Of a stretch of 64,000 bases of DNA, positions 28,773 to 42,433 are shown piece by piece. The translations under genes were made by a program, and so were the position numbers. The notes under the pieces are model-generated. The model was not told where the DNA came from. It saw only the letters and a list, made by a program, of their open reading frames with translations, and did not search any database. Where the stretch lies: NCBI RefSeq assembly GCF_014202825.1, contig NZ_JACHHP010000001.1, positions 806,001-870,000 of the forward strand, read 5' to 3'. The DNA comes from Chiayiivirga flava. Its GTDB lineage: Bacteria > Pseudomonadota > Gammaproteobacteria > Xanthomonadales > Xanthomonadaceae. Numbering within the stretch: position 1 is the stretch's first letter; every line of letters begins with the position of its first letter.

Positions 28773-29120
28773 TCACTTGTTGCGCAACGGCAGCGTTGTC
28801 GGCTCGACGAGCAGGATACGCACATCGGCGCGGCTGCTCGGAAGCTCCCGCGGTAGGGACTTCGCCGCCTCGCGTTTCATTTGAGCATTCCCGGCTTCGG
28901 CCAGTGCAGCATGCAGCGCCTGTTCGAACGCAAGCCGCGGCGCATTGTAAAGATGCACGCCGATACCGGCGGCGACACACAGCGAGCAGGCCATCGCGAG
29001 CGATACGGCCGGCCCCCATCGCTTCGGCGCCTGCCCGGTGCGCTCAAGCGCGTGCGACAGACGCTCGAGCCCGCCGGGAGGCGGCACGCGACTTTCGCGC
29101 CACGATTCACCCTGCGTCAT
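28773..29120 (-). CDS. Single-pass membrane protein coupled to the ECF sigma gene, 115 aa
   Basis: The ATG at 29120 lies inside the end of the sigma factor gene (14 bases of overlap). The first 35 residues are cytoplasmic in character (GLERLSHALERTG), followed by one membrane helix (AVSLAMACSLCVAAGIGVHL) and a 60-residue periplasmic tail with alternating charges. This topology and position resemble anti-sigma factors, but no ZAS zinc motif (HxxxCxxC) is present. Anti-sigma or sensor function is inference. Confidence 0.6.
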   Translation of the reverse strand: MTQGESWRESRVPPPGGLERLSHALERTGQAPKRWGPAVSLAMACSLCVAAGIGVHLYNAPRLAFEQALHAALAEAGNAQMKREAAKSLPRELPSSRADVRILLVEPTTLPLRNK

Positions 29121-29610
29121 CGCCGACTCCCAACCATTCGCGCAACTTGGCCAACGCCGCATGCTTGCGCGAGCCGACAGTGCCCGGCGGAATGCCGAGC
29201 AAGGCCGCGATTTCCGCCACCGACAAACCACCGAATTCGCCCAGCACCACGACCTCTCGCGACGCACGCGGCAGGCGCCCGAGTGCCGCGCGCAGGCGAG
29301 TGTCCCGCTCGCGCTGCGCGGCAGCGTCCAGCGCCGTTTCGCAAGCCGCGGCGCCAGGATCGACCTCGCCCATCGGCCCCAATGCGCGCCAGCGCAGACG
29401 GTTGCGCGCAAGATTCAGCGCCGTCGTCCACACCAGCGCGTCGATGCGCGCCGCGTCCACCGTGGCGCGCTTGGCCCAGACGCGCAGGTATGCATCGTGC
29501 ATCAGGTCCTGGCAGTCCTGCGCCTGCCAGAGCCAACGGTAGAGCGCATTGAAGAGCGGCGATTCGAGACGTTGGTAGCATGCGAGCAGGTCCGCTTCGT
29601 TAAGCGGCAT
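29107..29610 (-). CDS. ECF-type RNA polymerase sigma factor, 167 aa
   Basis: Region 2 is visible at about residues 18 to 48 (ALYRWLWQAQDCQDLMHDAY then RVWAK), matching the sigma-70 region 2 core-binding helix. Region 4 is at about 108 to 158 (LPRASREVVVLGEFGGLSVA then IAALLGIPPGTVGSR), a helix-turn-helix that would read the -35 element. The length is typical of ECF factors. It starts six bases after the lipoprotein gene and overlaps the membrane gene that follows, so the three form one transcription unit. The target promoters are unknown. Confidence 0.9.
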   Translation of the reverse strand: MPLNEADLLACYQRLESPLFNALYRWLWQAQDCQDLMHDAYLRVWAKRATVDAARIDALVWTTALNLARNRLRWRALGPMGEVDPGAAACETALDAAAQRERDTRLRAALGRLPRASREVVVLGEFGGLSVAEIAALLGIPPGTVGSRKHAALAKLREWLGVGDDAG

Positions 29611-29616
29611 CGCACA

Positions 29617-30438
29617 TCAGCCGGCGTCGCCGGAGTCTGAGGACGCCACCGGATCAACGCGGATGATGTAGTAGCGCATTCCGCTCTCCGTGGACGGCGC
29701 GGGCGACACGAACGGCTGGCTCGCCAGCACGAGTGTTTGCCCGAGGACGAGCGAGGTCGACGTGGTGGTCTTGCGGTCGACGGCTCCGTGCTTGGACGGT
29801 GGAAAGTTCCTGTCGTTGAATTCGAGCGCCAGCTGGTACGCCCCGTCGGCTTTTTCGATGGTGTAGCCCAACGCCTGCTCGACGACTTCGCCCTCCGCGC
29901 CGACGCGCACGCTGTCCCAGTGGCGACGTACGCCCCGCTGTCTCCCCGGATCGACCGCAGACACGGACTCGAGATGATCGCGCAACGCAAAATGTCCTTG
30001 GCCGGCAGCCGACCGCAGTTCGTCGAGAGCCGGCTTCAGCGAACGCAATGCGGGCGCATCGCTCCCCCCGCCAGCGAGAAAATCGACGGACCAGAAGCGC
30101 AGCCGCAGCTGCGGTTCCGCGGCGCCACCGGCCGGCGTCGCCGCCATGATGGCTTGCAGGCTGCGTTCGATACTCGGATGGAGCGATGCATCCGCGACCA
30201 CGATGAGCTGGCCGTGGCCCCCGAGCGAAACCTTGCCGAGCGCTGCCTGACTGCTGTCGCCGTCGGGGCGGGGACCTGCAAAAAGGGCCTGATTGAGGCT
30301 GTAGACCAACGCGGAGGCCCGGTCAGGCGGGACCTCGTAAACGCGCATCGTCTTCCCCTCCGCCTCGTCGGCCGACGGATGGCAGGCGCCGGTCAGTAAT
30401 GCAGCGAACAGTACGAGCAGGACACGAAGGTGCGACAT
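29617..30438 (-). CDS. Lipoprotein with a secretin-N-like segment, first gene of the sigma cassette, 273 aa
   Basis: A signal peptide ends in LLTGAC with Cys19 as the likely lipidated residue; the -3 position is Thr rather than Leu, so the lipobox is slightly unusual. Residues 30 to 95 (MRVYEVPPDRASALVYSLNQ, then GQLIVVADASLHPSIE) resemble the short domain repeated in the N-terminal part of secretins. The rest is beta-rich. The ATG has GGGAG five bases upstream. The gene leads directly into the ECF sigma gene. A role as an envelope sensor for the sigma factor is possible but unproved. Confidence 0.65.
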   Translation of the reverse strand: MSHLRVLLVLFAALLTGACHPSADEAEGKTMRVYEVPPDRASALVYSLNQALFAGPRPDGDSSQAALGKVSLGGHGQLIVVADASLHPSIERSLQAIMAATPAGGAAEPQLRLRFWSVDFLAGGGSDAPALRSLKPALDELRSAAGQGHFALRDHLESVSAVDPGRQRGVRRHWDSVRVGAEGEVVEQALGYTIEKADGAYQLALEFNDRNFPPSKHGAVDRKTTTSTSLVLGQTLVLASQPFVSPAPSTESGMRYYIIRVDPVASSDSGDAG

Positions 30439-30519
30439 GGTGACTCCCGGCGCGGTCAGGTATCCACTAGTTACACGCGGGTGCGCTTTTTTTTCGGCCG
30501 ATCGCGAACGCGATGGCTC

Positions 30520-31395
30520 TCACGCCCCGAGCGGGCGCGCGCTCAGTTCCGCCACCTCGTGCTCGATGCCGTAACGGCCCTTCGCGTCGCGGGTGACGCG
30601 GGCCAATGCGCAACCCGGGTCGTGGGTGAAGAAGAGGTGCACGTCGCGGGCGAGCTTGTCGTCGAGGAAGGCGCGTTTTTCGTCGATGAGCAGTTCGGGG
30701 TTGCGGTCGTAGCCCATCGTTACCGGCAGGTGCACCCACGAGCGGCCGGGGATGAGGTCGGCACAGAAAACCAGGCCGCCGTGGCCGTCGCGACCGACGA
30801 TCTCGGCCAGCATCAGGCCGGGCGTGTGGCCGTGGCTGTAGTGGAAGCGCACCGCGTCGCCGAGCGCGGGCGTGTGTTCGCCGTCGACGAGTTCGAGCCG
30901 GCCGCTGTCTTCAAGCAGGCCGGTCAATTCGGGGATGAAGCTGGCGCGATCGCGCGGATGCGGCGCGGTCGCGCGGCGCCAGTGCTCGGCACCGACAACG
31001 AAGATGGCCTTCGGAAACAGCAGCTGCGGCGCCTGCCCCTCGACCCACGGCGCGAGCAGGCCGCCGGCGTGGTCGAAGTGCAGGTGGCTCAGGACCACCA
31101 CGTCGATGTCTTCGTGCGAGAACCCGGCCGCGGCGAGCGAATCGAGCAGCACGTGCCGGGCCTCGTTCACGCCGAAGCGTTCGCGCAGTTTCGGTTCGAA
31201 GAAGGCGCCGATGCCGGTCTCGAACAGCACGGTCTTGCCCGCGAGCGGGCTTGCGAGCAAGGCGCGGCAGGCAAGATCGATGCGGTTGTGTTCGTCCGGC
31301 GCCGACCACGTGGACCACATCGCGCGCGGCGCGTTGCCGAACATTGCGCCGCCGTCCAGGCGCTGGGAGTTTCCGAGGATGGACCAGAGTTTCAT
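30520..31395 (-). CDS. Metallo-beta-lactamase-fold hydrolase, 291 aa
   Basis: The metal-binding motif [10 protein letters not shown] is at about residues 103 to 112. A further histidine in GAEHW, Asp in VFCADLIP and a late His in FFTHDP complete the usual di-metal site of the fold. The length and motif order fit lactonase- or esterase-like members (AHL-lactonase type) rather than true beta-lactamases, and there is no signal peptide. The substrate cannot be told from sequence. Confidence 0.85.
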   Translation of the reverse strand: MKLWSILGNSQRLDGGAMFGNAPRAMWSTWSAPDEHNRIDLACRALLASPLAGKTVLFETGIGAFFEPKLRERFGVNEARHVLLDSLAAAGFSHEDIDVVVLSHLHFDHAGGLLAPWVEGQAPQLLFPKAIFVVGAEHWRRATAPHPRDRASFIPELTGLLEDSGRLELVDGEHTPALGDAVRFHYSHGHTPGLMLAEIVGRDGHGGLVFCADLIPGRSWVHLPVTMGYDRNPELLIDEKRAFLDDKLARDVHLFFTHDPGCALARVTRDAKGRYGIEHEVAELSARPLGA

Positions 31396-31464
31396 CGTGA
31401 CTCCGTTGTGTCAGATCGAACGACGGGGCGAGGTCATCGACGATGGGCTCGCGGTGTAGACAAC

Positions 31465-31654
31465 CCCCTTCCGCTGCCGGCACCTTCCCCCGCTGCGCGG
31501 GAGAAGGAATGCCTCGATCAACGTCGCCAGCACGGGCAGCGTACGTCAACTCGGGGATCGACGTGAAAGCTTCAGGCCCACGCAGCGCCGCGACACCTAT
31601 CGGAAATTTCCTTCTCCCGCGCAGCGGGGGAAGGTGCCGGCAGGCGGAAGGGGG
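31465..31654. repeat. REP-like inverted repeat pair between the hydrolase and ggt genes
   Basis: The two arms, 31465-31509 and 31608-31654, are near-perfect reverse complements (CCTTCCCCCGCTGCGCGGGA against its complement) separated by about 100 bases. Each arm also contains its own small hairpin. The same motif recurs at 50836-50961 and in degraded form at 41607-41665. It fits a dispersed REP/MITE-type repeat. It may also act as a transcription terminator between the two genes. Confidence 0.65.
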
Positions 31655-31667
31655 CGCTCCTGCCCGA

Positions 31668-34229
<2,562 letters not shown>

Positions 34230-34275
34230 GGTGTCTTCCCTTGTCGGTGTTTGATTCTGTGCAGCGTCCTGCGGC

Positions 34276-35402
<1,127 letters not shown>

Positions 35403-35494
35403 CGCGGGGACTCGGCAGGCCTGCCGCGCGACTGTCGCCGGCGGCTGCGGGAGGCGGTGCTAACATGCCGCCATTGTCCGATATCCGTGTGCCG

Positions 35495-36661
35495 ATGTTC
35501 AGTTTTTTCCGCAAGAAGCCGGCGCCGCCCGCCACCGTGCACGAGGTCCAGCAACAGCCGCCGGCGAGCGAGACCGACGCCGTGCCGGCCGATGCCGGCA
35601 TCGCGGCCGACGTGAGTTTTGCCGCCGATCCGGCCGTGCTGCAGCACGCGCCCGAGCCTGCGCCGGAGACGGAGTCCTTCGAATCCGCGCCGGCGCCCGT
35701 CGCGCCCGTCGACGCCGCACCGGTCGACGCGGCGCCGCGCAGCTGGCGCGACCGCCTGCGCAACAGCGGCTTCGCGCGCGGCCTCGGCGCGGTGTTCGTG
35801 CGCAATCCGAAACTCGACGACGATCTGCTCGACGAGATCGAAACCTGCCTGCTCTCGGCCGATGTCGGCGTCGCGGCCAGCACCGCCGTGGTCGCCGGCC
35901 TGCGCACGCGCATGCACAAACGCCAGTTCGCCGATGCCGGCGCGCTGCTCGCCACCCTGCGCGCCGAGTTGATCGCGCTGCTGGAGCCGGTGGCGTTGCC
36001 GCTGAACATCGAGACCGGCGCCAAGCCGTTCGTGGTGCTCACCGTCGGCGTCAACGGCGTCGGCAAGACCACCACCATCGGCAAGCTCGCGCGACGTTAC
36101 CTCGACGAACGCAAGCAGGTGATGCTGGCCGCCGGCGACACCTTCCGCGCGGCCGCCGTCGAGCAGTTGCGCACATGGGGCGAACGCAACGGCGTCGCGG
36201 TCGTGGCGCAGGGCGCCGGCACCGGACTCGGCGCGGATCCGGCGTCGGTGATCTTCGATGCGCTGCAGAGCGCGAAGGCGCGCGCCGTCGACCTGCTCAT
36301 CGCCGACACGGCCGGCCGCCTGCACACGCAGTCGGGACTGATGGACGAGCTCGGCAAGATCAAGCGCGTGCTCGCGAAGCTCGATCCGACCGCGCCGCAC
36401 GAGGTGCTGCAGGTGATCGACGGCACCACCGGCCAGAACGCGATCAGCCAGGTGCGGCAGTTCCAGAAGGCCGCCGGGGTCACCGGCCTCGTGGTCACCA
36501 AGCTCGACGGCAGCGCCAAGGGCGGCGTCGTGTTTGCGCTCGCGCGCGAGTTCGGACTGCCGATCCGTTTCATCGGCCTCGGCGAATCGCTGCACGACCT
36601 GCGTGCGTTCGATCCGTATGCCTTCGTCGATGCGCTGCTGCCGGAGTCGTTCGCGCGTTGA
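35495..36661 (+). CDS. ftsY: Signal recognition particle receptor FtsY, 388 aa
   Basis: FtsY docks SRP-bound ribosomes at the membrane. I chose the ATG at 35495 (MFSFFRKKP), the usual start of this protein, rather than the in-frame ATG at 35465. An acidic, Ala/Pro-rich A domain covers residues 10 to 90. The NG GTPase domain follows with P-loop GVNGVGKTTT near residue 185, DTAGR and TKLDGSAKGG. TAACAT at 35461 could be a -10 box. It is followed two bases later by an AsmA-like gene. Confidence 0.97.
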   Translation: MFSFFRKKPAPPATVHEVQQQPPASETDAVPADAGIAADVSFAADPAVLQHAPEPAPETESFESAPAPVAPVDAAPVDAAPRSWRDRLRNSGFARGLGAVFVRNPKLDDDLLDEIETCLLSADVGVAASTAVVAGLRTRMHKRQFADAGALLATLRAELIALLEPVALPLNIETGAKPFVVLTVGVNGVGKTTTIGKLARRYLDERKQVMLAAGDTFRAAAVEQLRTWGERNGVAVVAQGAGTGLGADPASVIFDALQSAKARAVDLLIADTAGRLHTQSGLMDELGKIKRVLAKLDPTAPHEVLQVIDGTTGQNAISQVRQFQKAAGVTGLVVTKLDGSAKGGVVFALAREFGLPIRFIGLGESLHDLRAFDPYAFVDALLPESFAR

Positions 36662-36663
36662 CG

Positions 36664-37737
36664 ATGGCGCCGCGCCGCTTCCGCCGCCGCTGGCTCTGGC
36701 TGCTGCTGCCGCTGGTCGCGCTGATCGGTTTTTTCGTGCTGCGCGCGCTGCTGCAACCCGAGCGTGTCAGTGCCTTCCTGCTGCGCCAGGCCGAAGCGGC
36801 CACGGGCCTGTCGCTGTCGCTGGAGCAGCCGGCGGACATCGGCATCTGGCCGGACCTGCATCTCGAACTCATCGGACTGACCGCCTCCGCACCGGGTGCG
36901 GCCGCACCGCTGCTGCGCGCCGAGCGCGTCGAGGCCGCGCTGCCGTGGTCGGCACTGCGCGCGGAAACGCTGCAACTGCAGCGCCTCACGCTGGTGCAGC
37001 CACGGCTCGACCTCGCCGCACTGCAGGCGTGGCTTGCCGCCGACGACACCACCGGACCGCCGGCGCCGCTGCGGTTGCCGCAATTCGATGCCGCGTTTGC
37101 CGTGGAAGACGGCAGCGTCATCGGCGACGGCTGGGAACTGCAGCAGCTCGCAATCGCGCTGCCCGCGCTGCGCAGCGGCGAGGCCACCGTGCTGGACGCG
37201 AGCGGCGCATATGTTTCCGACACCGCGACGCACGGCTTCGACCTGCGCCTGTCCACCACGCCCACGTTCGGCGAGTTCGACATCGCGCTCGTGCCGCTGT
37301 CGCTCGACATCGGCGGCACGCCGCTGCAGCAGACGCGCCTGCAGCTCGGCGGCGAACTGCATTTCAGCGTACCGGATGCATTGCGATTCGGCCTCGCGAC
37401 CGATCTCGCGACGTGGCCTGCCCACTGGCCCGCGCTGCCGTTGCGCGAGACATCGCCGGCCGTGCCGACGTCGCTGCGCATCGATTTTTCCGGCACCACC
37501 GCACTGCAGGGCGATGTCGACCTGCGCGTGGTCCGTGGCGAGGACTCGATCGAAGGCACGCTTGCCATCGGCGACGTGTTCGCATGGCTTGGCGCGCCCG
37601 ACACCGGCCCGCTGCCGCCGCTGCGCGGGCAAATCGCCGCACCGCGCCTGCAGATCGACGGCATCGAAGCCAGCGGCGTTACGCTGCGTTTCTCGGACGA
37701 CGAAACGGCACCCGCGCAGACCGATGCAACACGCTGA
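36664..37737 (+). CDS. AsmA-like inner-membrane-anchored protein, 357 aa
   Basis: One N-terminal membrane helix (WLWLLLPLVALIGFFVLRAL) is followed by a beta-rich periplasmic domain. Residues 35 to 125 have the AsmA pattern: LLRQAEAATGLSLSLEQPAD, then W.DL.LEL.G, RAERVEAALPWSALRAETL, and LVQPRLDLA. AsmA-like proteins are linked to outer-membrane lipid transport. The length is short for this family. It sits between ftsY and mutY and overlaps mutY by 14 bases. Confidence 0.6.
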   Translation: MAPRRFRRRWLWLLLPLVALIGFFVLRALLQPERVSAFLLRQAEAATGLSLSLEQPADIGIWPDLHLELIGLTASAPGAAAPLLRAERVEAALPWSALRAETLQLQRLTLVQPRLDLAALQAWLAADDTTGPPAPLRLPQFDAAFAVEDGSVIGDGWELQQLAIALPALRSGEATVLDASGAYVSDTATHGFDLRLSTTPTFGEFDIALVPLSLDIGGTPLQQTRLQLGGELHFSVPDALRFGLATDLATWPAHWPALPLRETSPAVPTSLRIDFSGTTALQGDVDLRVVRGEDSIEGTLAIGDVFAWLGAPDTGPLPPLRGQIAAPRLQIDGIEASGVTLRFSDDETAPAQTDATR

Positions 37738-38803
37738 CGCGGGCACCACGCCCGACACCTTCGCACCGCGCCTGCTGACCTGGTTCGACCGCCACGGTCG
37801 CCACGATTTGCCGTGGCAGCACCCGCGTACCGCGTACCGCGTGTGGCTGTCGGAGATCATGCTGCAGCAGACGCAGGTGGCCGTGGTGATCCGCTACTTC
37901 CAGCGCTTCGTCGATGCGCTGCCGGACATTCCGGCGCTCGCCGCCGCCGACCTCGACACCGTGCAGGCGCTGTGGTCGGGCCTGGGCTACTACAGCCGCG
38001 CGCGTTACCTGCACCGCGCCGCGCAGATCTGCATGCAAACGCACGGCGGCAAGCTTCCGAACGACGTCGATTCGCTGATGGCGTTGCCGGGCATCGGCCG
38101 TTCCACCGCCGGCGCGATCCTCGCGCAGGCGCACGGGCAACGCATCGCAATCCTCGACGGCAACGTCAAGCGCACCCTCGCGCGGTTCCACGGCGTGCAC
38201 GGCTGGCCGGGCACGACCGCGGTCGAGAAAAAACTGTGGACGCTGGCCGAAGAGCACCTGCCGCACGCGCGCCTGGCCGACTACACCCAGGCGGTCATGG
38301 ATTTCGGCGCCACGCTGTGCACACGCGCGGCACCGGCGTGTGTGGTCTGTCCGCTGCAGGACGATTGCGTTGCGCGCATCGAGGGCATCGTCGAGCGCCT
38401 GCCCGAGCCCAGACCGGGCAAGGCACTGCCGACGCGCCGTTGCGTGATGCTGCTGTTGTTCGATGCCGACGGCCGCGTGCTGCTGCAGCGGCGGCCCGAA
38501 CGCGGCGTCTGGGCCGGCCTGTGGAGCCTGCCGGAACTGCCAGACGCGCAGACCGCGCGCGACTGGCTGGCCACGCAGGTCACCGACGCGTTCGACGCGG
38601 GCCAACGGCTGACCACCGTCGCACACGGCTTCAGCCACTATCTGCTCGACATCGACCCGATCCTCTGGCGCGACGTGCGCGCGCGTGCCCGGATCGCCGA
38701 CAATGCAGCGCTGCGCTGGGCCGCGCGCGACGAATTGCTCGCGATCGGCCTGCCCTCGCCCGTTCGCAAACTCCTTTCGTCACCGGAGGTGCTGCAACCA
38801 TGA
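37724..38803 (+). CDS. mutY: A/G-specific adenine glycosylase, 359 aa
   Basis: It removes adenine mispaired with 8-oxoguanine. Visible features are [20 protein letters not shown], the helix-hairpin-helix [13 protein letters not shown] with Asp in ILDGNVKR, and a [4Fe-4S] cluster motif with C-x6-to-8-C-x2-C-x5-C spacing ([17 protein letters not shown]) near residue 199. A C-terminal Nudix-like domain ([16 protein letters not shown]) recognises 8-oxoG. The gene overlaps yggX by four bases (ATGA). Confidence 0.97.
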   Translation: MQHADAGTTPDTFAPRLLTWFDRHGRHDLPWQHPRTAYRVWLSEIMLQQTQVAVVIRYFQRFVDALPDIPALAAADLDTVQALWSGLGYYSRARYLHRAAQICMQTHGGKLPNDVDSLMALPGIGRSTAGAILAQAHGQRIAILDGNVKRTLARFHGVHGWPGTTAVEKKLWTLAEEHLPHARLADYTQAVMDFGATLCTRAAPACVVCPLQDDCVARIEGIVERLPEPRPGKALPTRRCVMLLLFDADGRVLLQRRPERGVWAGLWSLPELPDAQTARDWLATQVTDAFDAGQRLTTVAHGFSHYLLDIDPILWRDVRARARIADNAALRWAARDELLAIGLPSPVRKLLSSPEVLQP

Positions 38804-39066
38804 GCCGCAAGGTGTTCTGCATCAGGCATCAACGCGAGGACGACGGCCTCGACTTCGCTCCGTGGCCGGGCGAAGCCGGCCAGCGCGTGTTCGATTCGAT
38901 CGGCAAGCAGGCCTGGAGCGAGTGGCTGGTGCACCAGACGATGCTGATCAACGAACACCGGCTGATGCCGCGCGACCCGAAGACGCGTCTCTTCCTGCAG
39001 GCCGAGATGGAAAAATTCCTGTTCGGCGGCGGCGCGGAAAAGCCCGCCGGATACCAGCCCGAATAG
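38800..39066 (+). CDS. yggX: Probable Fe(2+)-trafficking protein YggX, 88 aa
   Basis: The start [14 protein letters not shown] and the conserved stretches [17 protein letters not shown] and [20 protein letters not shown] match the YggX family, which protects iron-sulfur proteins from oxidative damage. The mutY-yggX order is conserved in gammaproteobacteria. GGAGGT lies about ten bases upstream of the ATG. Confidence 0.95.
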   Translation: MSRKVFCIRHQREDDGLDFAPWPGEAGQRVFDSIGKQAWSEWLVHQTMLINEHRLMPRDPKTRLFLQAEMEKFLFGGGAEKPAGYQPE

Positions 39067-39081
39067 CCGCGCGGGCGCGCG

Positions 39082-40959
39082 CTAGATCTCCACCTGCGTC
39101 CCGAGCTCCACCAGTCGATTGCCCGGGATCGAGAAGAACTCCGTCGCCGGGGCCGCGTTGCGCGACATGAACAGGAACAGGCGGTCGCGCCACAGCGCCA
39201 TGCCGTGGCCGGCGCGCGCGCTGAGCGATTCGCGGCTGACGAAGAACGTGGTTTCCAGCGGTTCGAATGCTTCGCCCGGGATCTCCCAGCGGCGCAGCGC
39301 GAACGGCACGTCGTGGTCTTCCATGTAGCCGAAGCGCAGCGTCAGGCACGAGAAACCGTGATCGTGCTGGACGAAATGGACGCGTTCGCCGGCATCGGCG
39401 CGCGGGATGTTGAGCGTTTCGATGCTCAGGATCACATTGCGCTCGTGCAGCACCTTGTTGTGCTTGAGGTTGTGCAGCAGCGCCGGCGGCACGAACTGGT
39501 TGGACGGGGTGAGGAACACTGCGGTGCCCGGCACGCGCACCGGCGGCGACAGCATCAGGCTCTGCAGGAACGGCCCCAGCCGCAGGCTTTCGCGATCGAC
39601 CTTGGCCCGCACCAGCTGCCGCCCGCGGCGCCACGTGCGCATCAGCGTGAACACCGCCAGCGCCAGCACCAGCGGGAACCACGCGCCGTGCAGGAACTTC
39701 GACGCGTTGGCGCTGAAGAAGGCGCTGTCGACCACGAAATAGAACAGGCCAACCGCGACGATGACGGGCATCGGAATCCGCCCGCGCTGGGTGGCGAGGA
39801 TGACGAGCAGCAGCGTGTCGATCAGCATGCTGCCCGACACCGACACGCCGTACGCGATCGCAAGATTGCTCGAACTGCCGAAGCCGAGCACCAGCGCGAT
39901 GACGGCCAGCAGCAGCAGCCGGTTCACCCACGGGATGTAGATCTGGCCGATGGTCTCGTGCGAGGTGTGCACGAGCTTCAGGCGCGGCAGGTAGCCGAGC
40001 TGGATGGCCTGCCGCGCGAGCGAAAACGCGCCGGAGATCACCGCCTGCGAGGCGATCACCGCGGCCAGCGTCGCCAGCACGATCATCGGGTACAGGCCCC
40101 ACGACGGCACCAGTTCGAAAAACGGGTTGTGCACCGCGTCCGGCCGGGCCAGCACCAGCGCGCCCTGACCGAAATAGTTCAGCACCAGCGCCGGCATCAC
40201 CACGGTCATCCATGCGTTGCGGATCGGCACGCGGCCGAAGTGGCCCATGTCGGCATACAGCGCCTCGCCGCCGGTGACCGCGAGCACGATCGCGCCGAGC
40301 GACAGCCACGCCGCCACGCCGTGTTCGGCGAAGAACCGCACGGCCCACACCGGATTGAGCGCTTCGAGGATGCGCGGATTGGTCGCAAGCTCGATCGCGC
40401 CGAGCAGGCCGATGATGACGAACCACAGCAGCATCACCGGCCCGAACACCTTGCCCACGCGCTCGGTGCCGAAACGCTGGAAGCCGAACAGGCACAGCAG
40501 CACCACCAGCGTGACCGGGATGATGTACGGCTCCAGCCCCGGTGCCGCGACCCGCAGTCCTTCGACCGCCGACAGCGTGGTCATGGCCGGCGTGATCACC
40601 GCATCGCCGAAAAACAGCGCCGTGCCGAGCACGCCGAGCAGTCCGACGGTATACGCCGTCGGCGATGCGACCGGCAGCGTGCGCTGCACCACCGCCATCA
40701 GCGCGAGGATGCCGCCTTCACCGCGGTTGTCGGCGCGCAGGATCACCAGCACGTACTTGACCGTGACGATCAGCATCATCGCCCAGAACACCAGCGACAA
40801 CACGCCGAGCACGTTGGCGCGGTCGGGTTCGAGCCCGTACACCTCGCCGAAGGCTTCGCGCAGCGTGTACAGCGGACTGGTGCCGATGTCGCCGAACACC
40901 ACGCCGATGGCGCCGAGCACCAGCGCGCGCGGCGAGACTTTCGAATCGGTGGCGTGCAT
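39082..40959 (-). CDS. kup: Low-affinity potassium transporter Kup, 625 aa
   Basis: Kup imports K+ with protons. The signature [19 protein letters not shown] opens the protein. About twelve membrane helices follow, with conserved [34 protein letters not shown] and [13 protein letters not shown], then a cytoplasmic C-terminal domain. The length is typical. It lies immediately downstream of ruvA with a ten-base gap. Confidence 0.96.
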   Translation of the reverse strand: MHATDSKVSPRALVLGAIGVVFGDIGTSPLYTLREAFGEVYGLEPDRANVLGVLSLVFWAMMLIVTVKYVLVILRADNRGEGGILALMAVVQRTLPVASPTAYTVGLLGVLGTALFFGDAVITPAMTTLSAVEGLRVAAPGLEPYIIPVTLVVLLCLFGFQRFGTERVGKVFGPVMLLWFVIIGLLGAIELATNPRILEALNPVWAVRFFAEHGVAAWLSLGAIVLAVTGGEALYADMGHFGRVPIRNAWMTVVMPALVLNYFGQGALVLARPDAVHNPFFELVPSWGLYPMIVLATLAAVIASQAVISGAFSLARQAIQLGYLPRLKLVHTSHETIGQIYIPWVNRLLLLAVIALVLGFGSSSNLAIAYGVSVSGSMLIDTLLLVILATQRGRIPMPVIVAVGLFYFVVDSAFFSANASKFLHGAWFPLVLALAVFTLMRTWRRGRQLVRAKVDRESLRLGPFLQSLMLSPPVRVPGTAVFLTPSNQFVPPALLHNLKHNKVLHERNVILSIETLNIPRADAGERVHFVQHDHGFSCLTLRFGYMEDHDVPFALRRWEIPGEAFEPLETTFFVSRESLSARAGHGMALWRDRLFLFMSRNAAPATEFFSIPGNRLVELGTQVEI

Positions 40960-40969
40960 CAGGCCGTCG

Positions 40970-41563
40970 TCACTTGAGTGCGGCCTTGAGCGCCTTGCGG
41001 ATGATGGACTCGGCGCTGTCGCCGTCGTCGGCAACCTCCTTTGCCATGCGCTGCGCCTCTGCCGGCTTGTAGCCCAGCTGCTGCAGCGCGACGGTCGCCT
41101 CGCCGAGCGGATCGAGCGGTTGCGCGGCATTGCGCCCGACGCCCGAGGCGCCGCCGATGAAGTCGCCGGCGCGCTCGCGCAGCTCCACCACCAGGCGCTC
41201 GGCGGTCTTCTTGCCGATGCCGGGAATGCGGCTCAGGCCCGCGATGTCACCGTTCTGCACCTGCAACGCAAATGCCTCGACGCTGGCGCCAGACAGGATC
41301 GCGAGCGCGATCTTCGCGCCGATGCCGCTGACGCGCTGCACGTCGCGGAACAGCCGGCGTTCGGATTCGCGCAGGAAGCCGTACAGCGACACGCTGTCCT
41401 CCTTCTGCGCGTAGTGCGTGAACAGCGTGACCTCGCGCCCGATCTCGGGCAGGTCGTAGATGGTGCTCATCGGCGCTTCGAGCTCGTAGCCGACGCCATG
41501 CACGTCCACCACCAGCCACGGCGGCTGCTTGTGCACGAGGATGCCCTTGAGACGACCGATCAC
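40970..41563 (-). CDS. ruvA: Holliday junction branch-migration protein RuvA, 197 aa
   Basis: RuvA binds Holliday junctions and loads RuvB. The start [20 protein letters not shown] is standard. Two helix-hairpin-helix motifs ([32 protein letters not shown]) and a C-terminal RuvB-binding domain are present. ruvB is not in the window; kup follows directly. Confidence 0.97.
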   Translation of the reverse strand: MIGRLKGILVHKQPPWLVVDVHGVGYELEAPMSTIYDLPEIGREVTLFTHYAQKEDSVSLYGFLRESERRLFRDVQRVSGIGAKIALAILSGASVEAFALQVQNGDIAGLSRIPGIGKKTAERLVVELRERAGDFIGGASGVGRNAAQPLDPLGEATVALQQLGYKPAEAQRMAKEVADDGDSAESIIRKALKAALK

Positions 41564-41693
41564 CGCCAGCCTCCATCAACGCAACGAACCCCAGGCCGTT
41601 GCTTTTCGCGCGCAGCGGGGGAAGCGCCTGCCCCGGACTCGATCCGGGCTGCCGAAGGCGAAAGGAGGTGCACTTGCCGCAATCCCGTCGAAC
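41564..41693. repeat. Degraded copy of the REP-like repeat between ruvA and ruvC
   Basis: GCGCAGCGGGGGAAG at about 41611 and GCCGAAGGCGAAAGG at about 41652 resemble the arms of the 31465 and 50836 elements but are diverged. No ORF or other signal was seen in this 130-base gap. Confidence 0.4.
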
Positions 41694-42251
41694 TCATTTC
41701 CGACTCCACGCCTGCCGCGCGTTCACCCCCAGCCGCAGCGCCGTCGCACGCACGTTCGCGTGCGTGATCGCCACCGCCAGCGCGTCGGCGGCGTCGGCCT
41801 GGAGCTTGCCGCGCAGGCTCAGCAGCATGCCGACCATGTGCTGGATCTGCTCCTTCGCCGCGCCGCCCGAGCCGACCACGGCCAGCTTGATTTCCTTCGC
41901 CGCGTATTCATGGATCGGCAGGTCGCGCAGCACCGCGGCGCACATCGCCGCGCCGCGCGCCTGGCCGAGCTTCAGCGCGGAATCCGGATTGCGTGCCATG
42001 AACACCTTCTCGATCGACACTTCCTGCGGGCGCCAGGTCTCGATGGCCTCGCCGAGTCCGTCGAGCAGCAGCTTGAGCCGCAGCGGGAAACTTTCCGCAC
42101 CGAGCAGGTGCAGCGCGGTGTGGAACACGTGCGTCACGCGGCCCGCGCCGTCGACGTCGATGATGCCGACCCCGGTGCGCTGCGAGCCCGGATCGATGCC
42201 GAGGATGCGCGTCGCGGTGCGCAGCGCGGGAGCCGCGAGCGGCGTCAGCAT
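41694..42251 (-). CDS. ruvC: Crossover junction endodeoxyribonuclease RuvC, 185 aa
   Basis: RuvC cuts Holliday junctions. The catalytic acidic residues lie in [21 protein letters not shown] and [13 protein letters not shown], with [20 protein letters not shown] before the last. The ATG at 42251 gives a short extra N-terminal stretch ([14 protein letters not shown]) compared with most RuvC proteins, so a later start is possible. It probably shares a promoter with ruvA. Confidence 0.95.
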   Translation of the reverse strand: MLTPLAAPALRTATRILGIDPGSQRTGVGIIDVDGAGRVTHVFHTALHLLGAESFPLRLKLLLDGLGEAIETWRPQEVSIEKVFMARNPDSALKLGQARGAAMCAAVLRDLPIHEYAAKEIKLAVVGSGGAAKEQIQHMVGMLLSLRGKLQADAADALAVAITHANVRATALRLGVNARQAWSRK

Positions 42252-42433
42252 CGCAGCGCCGGATCCGGGGCGCGCGGACGCGTCGGCGCACTGGCGCCGT
42301 CCGGGGTCCGCGTTGCCTGCCCGTGCCGCATCGCACAATTCTACACCGGCCCCGATGGGCACGGCGGCGTGGCTTTGGCATGATCGCGGGCCGTGCGCAC
42401 GCCTCCCGCGTCGCCGGCTGCAAGGCACCGCAC

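Noticed and set aside
39205..40977. A 590-codon plus-strand frame opposite kup
   Set aside because: A Gln/His/Arg-rich product antisense to a clear membrane transporter gene.
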